From assembly GCF_014212495.1 (NCBI RefSeq), contig NZ_JACKZC010000006.1, forward strand, positions 62,001-126,000: DNA of 64,000 nt. Reading direction: 5' to 3'. The notes beneath the pieces were generated by a model that worked only from the letters and a program-made list of their open reading frames with translations, was not told where the DNA came from and searched no databases. Shown piece by piece: positions 8,801-16,032 of this stretch. A program made the translations under genes and the position numbers. Within the stretch, counting starts at the first letter, position 1. Every line of letters begins with the position of its first letter. Source of the stretch: Pontibacter sp. Tf4. GTDB lineage: Bacteria > Bacteroidota > Bacteroidia > Cytophagales > Hymenobacteraceae.

Positions 8801-10472
8801 CGTTTTTCAGGCTTATTGTACTGGCGGTCATTTCATCCCATATTAACAGCACCTTTTTGCCTCCGGCGCTGCAATTGTCGGTAGCAGTTGGTGTTGTATA
8901 GGTAACCACTGCACCACATTTATCAACATCATTAATCTTTGTAATAGGAGCTACTGCTGCAAATACCGGGGCCGTAATATCTTTTATGATTACCTGCTGC
9001 GTTTGGGCAGCAGTGTTTCCACTTCCATCAGTATATGTCCAGGTAATGGTGTAGGTACCCTGCGCGGTGTAAACTAAAGGATCGGTAGTAGTAGCAGTTA
9101 TAGTTCCGGCCACGTTGTCTGTAGCAGTTGGCGCAGTTGCAGTTACTGAACACTCGCCCGTCAGCGCTGGCAGGGTGGCTATAGTTGGTACCGGCTTTTC
9201 ATTATCCTGCACTGTCACCACCTGCGTAGCTGTGGCGGTATTGCCAGCCACATCGGTCACTGTCCAGGTTACTGTGGTGTTTCCTACCGGGAAAGTAGCA
9301 GGCGCGTTATTTATAGTTGATGCTACCTGATGATTATCAGCAGTTACCGGAGTACCAAGCACTACACCGGAAGCTGTATTTTTGCCTGCATCCGTAGTCA
9401 CGGTTAAGGCAGCAGGTGCTGTAATGGTTGGTGCACTCTTATCTATCCTTACTATAAAATCATCACTTTGCCCGATCTCATTTCCAAAAGCGTCAGCTGC
9501 AATAGCTTTAAAAGTATAAGTTCTGTCGCTCAGGGTGAATGAGTGGAAAAATGTCCATTTCCCGGATGCATCGGCAGTAGTGCTTCCAATTAAGGAGCCA
9601 TTTTGTTTTAACGTTACTGTTGAGCCTGATAAGGCAGTACCACTAAGTTGTAGTGTGCCATCGTTCGTAACCGCATCGCTTGCCGAAACGCCCGTATCAT
9701 CCGAAATGCCGGTTATATCTGTAGCAGATAATAATTTTACAATGATACTACCCGACTGGCTGGTGTAGCTGGTGTAAATAGAAGGGAATACCCGTTCCAC
9801 GTTCATCTGGAGCACGTATATTTTGCCACCAGCCAGCAATACGAAACCCGGGTCTAAGTTAAAGACCGAGTCGCTGTTTTTCCGGAAGCGTTTTACCTCC
9901 GTTAATGAACCGTCAGCAAGTTTCTCAAAAACAGTCACATCAAGCACATTATTGGCACCGCCACCAGCATGCAAGCCTGAAATGAGCTGCATTTTAACTG
10001 GAGTCAATGCCAGGAACTCAATGTTTGTATAAAAACGACCTACGCCTCCATGGTTGGCATTAGTTGAAGACTGGTTTCCGGTTAAGGTGAACTGATACCC
10101 GTCACCGCTTACCATACTTGTAAGGCTCCCAGATGATGAGATATTCACCCAGCCACCATTTGCATTCTGGATGATTGACGCGCTGTATGTCTGGTTAAGT
10201 TGCGCTACAGTTTTCTTTTGCGATTCAGTATGCCCCCAGTACCACCAAACGGCCGCATCGGCCTGCACAAAAGAGGTGGTGGTATTAACCTGTATGAGCT
10301 GTGCCTTCGCGTGAAAGCTGATCAGGCTCAGCAGCAGGATGAAGATCCCTGAAAATAACGCTGCTTTTTTTGGCAGGCCAATCGGGCGGGCTGTATCAGA
10401 ACCGTTTGCTGCGAACCAAGGCGCAGTTACGGTCCGCTGATCCAGATCCCGTTTTTTGTAAAATTTTATCAT
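5835..10472 (-). CDS. Giant HYR-repeat surface protein with type B (CHU_C) type IX sorting domain and a nested GATase-like domain
   Basis: A 1545-residue secreted protein. A long basic N-region precedes the signal helix (about 36-58). Then come a region of unknown fold (60-255), an Ig-like domain (260-345), a run of HYR/Ig-like repeats (345-1265; repeated DNCxxA and VTDxxGN motifs), a bacterial Ig-like module (1270-1352), a cadherin-like module (1355-1450) and a C-terminal gliding-motility-associated CHU_C sorting domain (1455-1545; NAFSPNGDGINDTWSI). Residues about 537-749 (bases 8228-8864) are different: KKVLLIWDEMTASTISLKNA onward looks like a flavodoxin-fold glutamine-amidotransferase/ThuA-like domain inserted inside one HYR repeat. 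Many CTATAG cores lie in the repeat linkers. Likely a cell-surface adhesin or matrix protein exported by the type IX system. Starts at ATG 10472. Confidence 0.9.
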   Translation of the reverse strand: MIKFYKKRDLDQRTVTAPWFAANGSDTARPIGLPKKAALFSGIFILLLSLISFHAKAQLIQVNTTTSFVQADAAVWWYWGHTESQKKTVAQLNQTYSASIIQNANGGWVNISSSGSLTSMVSGDGYQFTLTGNQSSTNANHGGVGRFYTNIEFLALTPVKMQLISGLHAGGGANNVLDVTVFEKLADGSLTEVKRFRKNSDSVFNLDPGFVLLAGGKIYVLQMNVERVFPSIYTSYTSQSGSIIVKLLSATDITGISDDTGVSASDAVTNDGTLQLSGTALSGSTVTLKQNGSLIGSTTADASGKWTFFHSFTLSDRTYTFKAIAADAFGNEIGQSDDFIVRIDKSAPTITAPAALTVTTDAGKNTASGVVLGTPVTADNHQVASTINNAPATFPVGNTTVTWTVTDVAGNTATATQVVTVQDNEKPVPTIATLPALTGECSVTATAPTATDNVAGTITATTTDPLVYTAQGTYTITWTYTDGSGNTAAQTQQVIIKDITAPVFAAVAPITKINDVDKCGAVVTYTTPTATDNCSAGGKKVLLIWDEMTASTISLKNALTAAGLEVTLSTTAENGYDGTNPSLTGFDAVIHLNGTTYDVAMPVSGQNALVDFVLNQGKTYITNEWSAYEIDYTTAMRDIVVLERSSGFTEAVTYTTVADQAAHPILKDIPTSFVLPSAGGNVGGARTYSENQPKVLMTSEHGAAVAVREFANGGKAIGFQHAGNYDYSTVLSDANVQKLYVNSVKYSGGTDITITQTAGLASGALFPVGKTTNTFVATDAAGNTSEISFDVTVTDTQKPTVVTKNITVNLDANGAATITPADVINSATDNCAIAADGYSLSKTSFTCTDLGPKTVTLTVTDVHGNSQTATAVVTIADPINPTITAPVAVVVNTDAGKNTASGVALGTPTTADNCQDVTVTNNAPAAFPVGTTTVTWTVTDAADNEAHATQLVTVEDKEAPVPTIATLPTINGQCAATATVPTATDNVDGTVSATTSDPLSYTAQGTYTITWTYTDAAGNTSSQAQQVIVKDNTAPVVATRNITVQVDANGKATITPAMVDNSSADNCGIASMKLDQTEFACGGTATVTLTVTDVNGNSATGTAIVTVEDKVAPVANAKNITVELDEAGKVTIVASDVENGSTDNCGIASYELSKTAFDCSNVGPNTITLTVTDNSGNTHSTTAIVTVVDNIKPTITAPDDIIVDVDPGKNTASNVALGTPVTADNCSVANIKNYAPAEFATGTTIVIWEVTDVNGNTTKATQTVTVRRDVVAVATPATVTVPIRTTFANVPLPSTITVTYSDNSTEQIGVTWSQGNYNGTVAGNYSLTGQLDLASGTTNTTGLTAAITVVVEPNKVPTNLAFSATTFAPNIKADEAIGTLSTTDPDDTQFVYTLVSGSGDTDNSLFEVIGDKVYLKSNNGLSGRTSFSFRVRSTDPYQNTIEKAFTLTKSNYGVAADKLKIVNAFSPNGDGINDTWSIPELRFYNNVEVEVFDRSGVRLFHSTNPEMTWDGRSANGQVLQGAFFYIVQVKDINLVKKGVVTILKK

Positions 10473-11340
10473 GTATGTAAAAGGTTGGTTGTGCTAATAA
10501 AAATTTATACTAAAATGCCGGTTGCTCCCCGTTTAGGCATCGGTAATGCGGTTGGCGTGGTATAAGAATGCTCCACAACTATAGCCAACACAATGCAGGC
10601 AAACAGGCGTAGCTTTACCTAAACTCACGGCGAGGCAGGCAAGAAAAGTAGTATTTTATTTTTGAGGAATGAGAATCCTGAACTGACCTGTAGGGCAGGG
10701 AAATGTAGCATGGCTGAGGGCGTGAAAGTTTGGCTATAAGTTGAAAACTAAGCGATTATTAAAAAGCTATAGTTTGTTTTCAGGTGGCAGGCAAAAACGC
10801 AAAACAGGTTTTAAATAAAGCTCTAAACCTGTCATATAAAGCTACTTAACTCACTTTCCCTCAGGCTCTATTTTTCACCAAAATAAGCTTCATTTAGTTT
10901 TAAATCCAAAGACTCAACAGATAATATTAGAAAATTCATATATTAAATTTCCGTTACTTCTGTTTGACAATCAACTGCTTGCATTACCACCTGTTTTCCG
11001 GACAGGCGGAGAGGGTGGTTTAGAACTGAGATGCCTGGCACTGCAGCAGCTTTCGTCTTTTATGAAACAGCACAAAACAACAGCGATCTCTGCTTTTAAA
11101 CCTATGTTACAACAAGCGATTTAAAAGCAGGGTTAATCCGGCATTTCAAACTAATCGCCCGGAGGAAGTGCTATAGTTGTAGCCATCACTGGTAACTATA
11201 ATCTGCAACCGTGCAGCCGGCAACTATAGCCCGCCCGGCCAAAATGCAAAACAACCGGCATTTTGTACCGCACAAAAAAAACGGGCCTCCCCGATCCTGC
11301 CGGAGAAGCCCGCTTTGGCATAAGCCAGCCTCAGTTTTGT
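10473..11340. other. Long non-coding spacer (868 bases)
   Basis: The largest gap in the window, upstream of the giant surface-protein gene and downstream of a DoxX-like gene. No convincing ORF, tRNA or rRNA. It contains four CTATAG cores (near 10580, 10767, 11172 and 11224), a 9-base-pair hairpin near 10805-10834 (acaggttta / taaacctgt), and the terminator of the next gene at its right end. It should hold the promoter of the 4.6-kb gene and has room for a small RNA, which I cannot demonstrate. Confidence 0.5.
11273..11314 (-). terminator. Intrinsic terminator of the DoxX-like gene
   Basis: On the minus strand, downstream of the stop at 11341: a GC-rich hairpin (cgggcttctccgg / tcggggaggcccg, with a few G-T pairs) followed by a run of eight T. 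Confidence 0.8.
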
Positions 11341-11772
11341 TTACAGATGTGCTTCGTCGGTGCGGGGCAGCAGCAGGTAAAGCGAGAAAGCACCTATCGC
11401 CATGACCAGGTCCCGGACGGCAACATCAAAATACTCGCCACTGAGCAGCAGGTTAAGCGCTATGCCAACCAGCCACAGGCACACTACCAACGAGCCTATC
11501 TTCGGCCTGATAAGCACCAGTACGCCGGCTATGATCTCGATAACACCCACTATGCTCATAAAGGTATTCACACTAAATGGCAGCATATCGGCCACCACCG
11601 GGGCCAGGTACTTATTCCAGTCGGTAAGCAGGTGGGTAAATTTGTCGAGGCCTGCTACAATAGGCACCAGGCCATAGGTGTACTTCAGCAGGTTGGTGGC
11701 AGTGGCAAGGCGGTCGTAGGCGGGGCGCTCGGCCCTGTGTGCGCTGGTTGTAGTTGATGCAATTGTTCCCAT
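11341..11772 (-). CDS. DoxX-like small membrane protein
   Basis: A 143-residue protein with a short polar N-terminus and four hydrophobic segments (about 34-52, 66-84, 90-112 and 116-136). Its pattern, LKYTYGLVPIVAGLDKFTHL followed by VIEIIAGVLVLIRPKIGSLVV, is typical of the DoxX superfamily of four-helix integral membrane proteins. These are associated with redox or detoxification functions in some bacteria, but no activity can be assigned here. It has one of the few strong Shine-Dalgarno sequences in the window (aaggaggac, 7 bases before ATG 11772). A terminator follows it. Divergent from the ECF sigma factor gene. Two other DoxX-like proteins are encoded at 20543 and 31475. Confidence 0.7.
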   Translation of the reverse strand: MGTIASTTTSAHRAERPAYDRLATATNLLKYTYGLVPIVAGLDKFTHLLTDWNKYLAPVVADMLPFSVNTFMSIVGVIEIIAGVLVLIRPKIGSLVVCLWLVGIALNLLLSGEYFDVAVRDLVMAIGAFSLYLLLPRTDEAHL

Positions 11773-11890
11773 GATTTTTGTCCTCCTTTTTAATTGGTTT
11801 CTGCTGATTAGATGAATGCCGCTGAAATACGTTACAGAATATTGTAACTCCTTCTGCTACTGTACATCTAACTATAAAACCTATTATGCT

Positions 11891-12580
11891 ATGGAAGAGA
11901 TGAACTATAGAAGCGCCACCGGCGAAGCAGCCCTTACCGATGCCGCCGTAGTGGCCCGCGTGCTAGCCGGCGAAGTATCCCTGTACGAACTGCTGATGCG
12001 GCGGCACAACCAGAAACTATACCGGGTTATCCGGAGCTATCTGAAACAGGAACAGGAAGTAGAAGACACCATGCAGGACACCTACCTGAAAGCTTTCGAG
12101 AAACTATACCAGTTCCGCAGCGATGCGTTGTTCTCTACCTGGCTCATCCGGATCGGGATTAACAATGCCCTGGCAAAGCTGCGCGAACGGAAACGTTTGT
12201 CGCCGGTCGCATTTCTGTTAGACCAGCCGGAAGATTTTTCTCACCTGTTAACTCAAGTAAACTATATGAACCCCGAGCAATTAGCTATCCGGCAGGAAGT
12301 AAAGCAACTGCTGGAAAAAGCCATCGACAGCCTGCCTGCCAAATACAGCGTGGTATATAACCTGCGCGAAGTAGAAGGCATGCCCATACAGGAGATCACC
12401 CAATGCCTGCACCTGTCGGAAAGTAACGTAAAAGTGCGGCTGCACCGTGCCAAATCCATGCTGAAAGAGAGCCTGTTCAAGCTGTCTGTTAACCGGGATG
12501 TATTTGAGTTCGGAAACAAGCGCTGCGATGCCCTGGTGGGCCGCGTACTCAAAGCCCTGCCTTCTGACTATAAACTATAA
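11891..12580 (+). CDS. ECF-type RNA polymerase sigma factor
   Basis: A 229-residue sigma-70 family regulator of the extracytoplasmic-function type. Region 2 (about 30-100) includes EDTMQDTYLKAFEKLYQFRSDALFSTWLIRI, matching the DNA-melting and -10-binding helices. Region 4 (about 140-195) includes LPAKYSVVYNLREVEGMPIQEI and then the recognition helix SESNVKVRLHRAKSML. The frame is open from 11816, but the ATG at 11891 gives a normal length. No anti-sigma factor gene is adjacent; instead the GH15 gene starts 15 bases downstream, so the two are probably co-transcribed. The last six codons carry the ACTATAAACTATAA motif dimer, which supplies the stop codon. Confidence 0.92.
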   Translation: MEEMNYRSATGEAALTDAAVVARVLAGEVSLYELLMRRHNQKLYRVIRSYLKQEQEVEDTMQDTYLKAFEKLYQFRSDALFSTWLIRIGINNALAKLRERKRLSPVAFLLDQPEDFSHLLTQVNYMNPEQLAIRQEVKQLLEKAIDSLPAKYSVVYNLREVEGMPIQEITQCLHLSESNVKVRLHRAKSMLKESLFKLSVNRDVFEFGNKRCDALVGRVLKALPSDYKL

Positions 12581-12595
12581 CCTTGCCCGCTGACT

Positions 12596-14428
12596 ATGGT
12601 TACCAGGTTATCAGACTATGCCCTGATCGGGAATGCGCGTGCGGCAGCCCTGGTCAGTAAAACCGGAACTATAGCCTGGTGCTGCCTGCCCGAATTTGAC
12701 TCGCCCAGCCTGTTTGCTTCTATATTAGATCCCGAACGTGGCGGCCATTTCAGCATTTGCCCCGAAGGCACCTATAGTTCGCAGCAGCGCTATCTGCCCG
12801 ATACCAACGTAGTGGAAACCACTTTTGAGACCGCCACCGGCAAAGCACGCCTGCTGGATGCCTTTGCCGTACAGACCGAAGAAGCCAGGAAACGCACGCT
12901 GTTCCCCGACCATGAAGTGCTGCGCGTGGTGGAAGGCCTTTCCGGAACGATTGCTTTTAAACTGGAATATACACCCCGTACTTACTATGGCCGGAACACA
13001 CCGCGCCTGCAAAACCGCCGGAAGCTCGGTATTCATTTCGCCTGGAAAGGGAACATCTACACCCTGCTGAGCACCTTGCAACCAGACCAGTTTATAGTGG
13101 AGGAAGGCAACGCGACAGCGCAGTTTATAGTACAGCCCGGCGAACAGATCCTCTTTTCGATGAGCTATTCGGGTCAGTGCCCCGTGGTGTTGCCCGAGCT
13201 GCCCAAAACCGGCCTGAACCGGATGCACCAGACGATAGCTTACTGGGAAAACTGGAGCAGCCGCTGCCAGTATAAAGGCGTGTACGAACAGGCCGTAAAA
13301 CGCAGCGCGCTGGTGCTTAAGCTACTGGCCCATGCCCCATCCGGCGCTATAGTTGCAGCCCCTACTACTTCGCTGCCCGAGCACCCCGGCGGCGGCCGCA
13401 ACTGGGATTACCGCTACTGCTGGCTGCGCGATGCCTCTTTTACCGTCAGGGTGCTGATAAAACTGGGCTATACCGACGAAGCGCACGCCTACATGAACTG
13501 GATACTGCACGCCACCCGCCTGACCAGGCCAAAGCTTCAGGTAGTTTACTCGGTGTTCGGGCATGCAAAACTGAAGGAAAAAACACTGGACTGGCTGCGC
13601 GGATTCCAAAACTCAACGCCTGTCCGGATCGGGAACGGAGCCGATAAGCAATTTCAGCTGGATGTGTATGGCGAAGTGCTGGATGCCGTGTGTGCCTATG
13701 CGCCTCTCGTAAAAACCTTTGACCGCGACACCCGCAAATTCCTGATCGGGCTGGGCAAGATCATCTGTCGCCTCTGGGACAAACCCGACAACGGTATCTG
13801 GGAAGTGCGCGCCGATCTTTCGCATCATACACACTCCAAAGTAATGGCCTGGGCCGGGCTCGACAGGTTACTGACCTTAGCGCAACAGTATAACTGGACC
13901 GACGCCCCGCTGCAACTCTTTAAAGAAACAGCCGACAGGATAAAGCAGGCGGTGGAAGAAGCAGGGTACAACACAGAAATGGACTCGTATACGCACGAAT
14001 TTTACGGCGACCGGGTAGATGCCAGTTTGCTTACCTTGCCGTTGGTAGGCTACTGCGATGCGGCCTCTCCCAGAATGCGCGCCACTACCCGAACAATCTG
14101 CGATAAACTACTGAAAAACGACCTGCTTTACAGGTACCGCAACATAACAGATGGGCTGCAGGGCGATGAAGGCGCTTTTGGTATCTGTAACTTCTGGCTG
14201 ATAGAGGTGCTGGTAAAGGCCGGAGAAGTGGAAAGAGCCATCGAACTGTTCGAAACCATGCTGGCACATGCCAGTCCCGCAGGCCTTTTATCTGAAGAGA
14301 TAGACCCCGACACCGGCGCGCTGCTTGGCAATTACCCGCAGGGTTTCACGCACATCGGCCTCATTAATGCGGCGCTTTCACTTAACGAAGTATACCAGCA
14401 AAACATAAAACACTATGCATATAAGTGA
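12596..14428 (+). CDS. Glycoside hydrolase family 15 protein (glucoamylase/trehalase-like)
   Basis: A 610-residue protein with the GH15 layout: an N-terminal beta-sandwich (1-220; SDYALIGNARAAALVSKTGTI is the family start) and a C-terminal (alpha/alpha)6 barrel (230-600). The barrel has RNWDYRYCWLRDASFTVRV near 268-286, the general-acid segment DNGIWEVR near 400, and the general-base segment SEEIDPDTGALLGNYPQGFTH near 565-585. The family hydrolyses alpha-glucosidic bonds (glucoamylase, trehalase, dextran glucosidase); this sequence cannot decide which. There is no signal peptide, so it is probably cytoplasmic, which fits trehalase or storage-glucan turnover. It sits 15 bases after the sigma factor and overlaps the next gene by 14 bases, suggesting an osmotic or stress operon. 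Confidence 0.92.
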   Translation: MVTRLSDYALIGNARAAALVSKTGTIAWCCLPEFDSPSLFASILDPERGGHFSICPEGTYSSQQRYLPDTNVVETTFETATGKARLLDAFAVQTEEARKRTLFPDHEVLRVVEGLSGTIAFKLEYTPRTYYGRNTPRLQNRRKLGIHFAWKGNIYTLLSTLQPDQFIVEEGNATAQFIVQPGEQILFSMSYSGQCPVVLPELPKTGLNRMHQTIAYWENWSSRCQYKGVYEQAVKRSALVLKLLAHAPSGAIVAAPTTSLPEHPGGGRNWDYRYCWLRDASFTVRVLIKLGYTDEAHAYMNWILHATRLTRPKLQVVYSVFGHAKLKEKTLDWLRGFQNSTPVRIGNGADKQFQLDVYGEVLDAVCAYAPLVKTFDRDTRKFLIGLGKIICRLWDKPDNGIWEVRADLSHHTHSKVMAWAGLDRLLTLAQQYNWTDAPLQLFKETADRIKQAVEEAGYNTEMDSYTHEFYGDRVDASLLTLPLVGYCDAASPRMRATTRTICDKLLKNDLLYRYRNITDGLQGDEGAFGICNFWLIEVLVKAGEVERAIELFETMLAHASPAGLLSEEIDPDTGALLGNYPQGFTHIGLINAALSLNEVYQQNIKHYAYK

Positions 14429-14885
14429 CCTTTTTCTGTGGGGATTTGCTGCCACGCTTATCCTTTCCATACTCCTGGCTGCCTCGCGGCCACTGGGCCT
14501 TACCCGTATGGACCTGCCTTTTTTGCTCGGCACTTTTTTTACGCCCAACCGCAACAAGGCACCGCTGTGGGGGTTTGCCTTGCACCTGCTCATGGGCTGG
14601 CTTTTTGCGTTTATTTACGGCGCTGCTTTTGAAAGTAGCGGGCTGGCCACCTGGTGGTTTGGCATGGCCATCGGGCTGGTGCATGGTACATTTGTGCTCA
14701 CGGTCGGGTTGCCGCTGGTTACCACCATACACCCAAGGGTAGCCAATCCCTACCAGGGCCCCACTCCTACACGGCAACTGGAACCGCCCGGCTTTATGGC
14801 TCTGAACTATGGCCATGGCACGCCCCTGGCAACTTTGCTGGCGCACCTGGTTTATGGTGGTGTACTGGGGTTATTCTATAGTTGA
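14415..14885 (+). CDS. Small multi-pass membrane protein of unknown function
   Basis: A 156-residue protein with about four hydrophobic segments (5-24, 50-71, 80-101 and 138-155). I do not recognise the family. A conserved-looking loop rich in proline and glycine (HPRVANPYQGPTPTRQLEPPG) lies between helices 3 and 4, and GLVHGTFVL suggests a buried histidine. It overlaps the GH15 stop codon by 14 bases, so it is translationally coupled to that operon. Start is ATG 14415 in the context ACTATG. Its 3' end runs into a cluster of CTATAG motifs. Confidence 0.75.
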   Translation: MHISDLFLWGFAATLILSILLAASRPLGLTRMDLPFLLGTFFTPNRNKAPLWGFALHLLMGWLFAFIYGAAFESSGLATWWFGMAIGLVHGTFVLTVGLPLVTTIHPRVANPYQGPTPTRQLEPPGFMALNYGHGTPLATLLAHLVYGGVLGLFYS

Positions 14886-14888
14886 GCA

Positions 14889-14978
14889 AACTATAGTTTA
14901 CTGCTCCAGTGCTTATGAAGTGTGATTCCGGTTTCGAACTATAGTTGTTTAGTATCAGCCAAAATAAAAACTATAGTT
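14889..14978. repeat. Cluster of three perfect AACTATAGTT palindromes
   Basis: Perfect decamers at 14889-14898, 14937-14946 and 14969-14978, with a fourth core (CTATAG) at about 14876, all within 105 bases. The cluster fills most of the spacer before the DUF4142 gene. Confidence 0.9.
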
Positions 14979-15032
14979 TCTGTAACTACCTGCCGGCAAG
15001 CTACTCTAACAGGTAAACAAAAAGCAAAAACT

Positions 15033-15590
15033 ATGAGAACACACCAATCATCAACTTTCTGGGCAATGGTTTTATTTATAGCCTTTGCCCTGCAACTGCA
15101 AACCGCCGCTGCTCAGAACAAACAGAACAACCCGAAACTATCGGATGCGGAAGTGGCGTCGGTAGCTGTTATCGCCAACCAGATAGATATTGACCAGGCC
15201 ATGCTGGCCAAAGAAAGATCGAAGAACCAGGACGTGCTGCAGTTTGCCGAAACCATGATAAACGACCACAAGGCCGTGATAAAGCAGGCTTCGGACCTGG
15301 TGCAGAAATTAGGCGTAACCCCCAAAGAGAATGCCGTGGGCAAACAACTACAGGCTGATGCAGCCAAAACAGCCAACATGCTGCGCACCAAATCCGGCAG
15401 CGCCTTCGACAAAGCCTATGTGAACAATGAGGTGGCCTACCACAAAGCGGTTATTTCGGCAGTGGAGGGATTGCTTATCCCCGAATCAGAAAATGAGGAG
15501 CTGCGAAACCTGCTGCAAAGTATAGTACCTGCCCTGAATGCGCACCTGGAACATGCCCAGATGTTGCAGAAACAACTCAACCAGAAATGA
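15033..15590 (+). CDS. DUF4142 domain-containing exported protein
   Basis: A 185-residue protein with a signal peptide (about 1-29, ending TAAAQ) and a DUF4142 domain over the rest. The domain is an all-helical, ferritin-like bundle; LSDAEVASVAVIANQIDIDQAMLAKERS and VLQFAETMINDHKAVIKQA are typical. The frame extends upstream to 14922, but the ATG at 15033 places the signal peptide at the N-terminus. DUF4142 proteins are periplasmic or outer-membrane proteins of unknown function, widespread in Bacteroidota and Proteobacteria and often seen in stress clusters. The stop codon overlaps the start of the cupredoxin gene (ATGA), so the two are coupled. Confidence 0.9.
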   Translation: MRTHQSSTFWAMVLFIAFALQLQTAAAQNKQNNPKLSDAEVASVAVIANQIDIDQAMLAKERSKNQDVLQFAETMINDHKAVIKQASDLVQKLGVTPKENAVGKQLQADAAKTANMLRTKSGSAFDKAYVNNEVAYHKAVISAVEGLLIPESENEELRNLLQSIVPALNAHLEHAQMLQKQLNQK

Positions 15591-15925
15591 AAACCCTGAA
15601 ACTGTTACCAGTCGATCTGTCGCTGTTCGGGTTGCTGTTGCTTTGCACTACCTTTACGCCGGTAGCAGGCGTGCAGCCAACTGTACACACCATCCGGATC
15701 AGCCAGATGCAGTTCAATCCCGCCACCCTGACTGTTCATAAAGGAGACACAATTGTGTTCGTGAACAAAGACATCGTTACCCACGATGCTACAGAGATCT
15801 CCGGGAAGGCATGGAAATCACCCGCCCTGGCTTCCGGAGATAGCTGGCGCATGGCTGCCACCAAAAGTGCGGCCTTCTATTGCAGTTTTCACCCGGTAAT
15901 GAAAGGGAAGATTGTAGTAAAGTAA
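15587..15925 (+). CDS. Cupredoxin (plastocyanin/azurin-like) domain protein
   Basis: A 112-residue exported blue-copper-type protein. The first 28 residues are a signal peptide. The mature part has the single cupredoxin fold: MQFNPATLTVHKGDTIVFVNKD is the classic N-terminal half. The type 1 copper ligands are visible as His in DIVTHDATE (about 66) and Cys, His and Met in YCSFHPVMKGKIVV (about 98, 101 and 104). It likely carries electrons, or handles copper, in the periplasm. It overlaps the DUF4142 gene by 4 bases. An inverted repeat follows 40 bases after the stop. Confidence 0.9.
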   Translation: MKTLKLLPVDLSLFGLLLLCTTFTPVAGVQPTVHTIRISQMQFNPATLTVHKGDTIVFVNKDIVTHDATEISGKAWKSPALASGDSWRMAATKSAAFYCSFHPVMKGKIVVK

Positions 15926-15965
15926 AATATGAAGTGGTATGTGTTTAGCGTGTGTTGTGCCCTCA

Positions 15966-15995
15966 GCTCTTCCGGGTATCTATGCCCGGAAGAGC
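15966..15995. terminator. Perfect hairpin between convergent genes
   Basis: An 11-base-pair perfect stem (gctcttccggg / cccggaagagc) with an 8-base loop, between the cupredoxin gene and the 3' end of the M1 peptidase gene. No T-run follows on either strand, so termination is plausible but not certain. Confidence 0.55.
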
Positions 15996-16032
15996 AAGGG
16001 AACGCACCTGCAACTATAGCTGGGCTATAGTT

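Noticed and set aside
6421..9420. Repeated DNA in the HYR region considered as a CRISPR-like or mobile repeat
   Set aside because: The repetition is coding (Ig/HYR modules about 80-90 residues long) and diverged, not identical short repeats with unique spacers.
6310..10032. Series of plus-strand frames across the giant HYR gene
   Set aside because: Low-complexity shadows of the Thr/Val-rich repeats, not separate genes.
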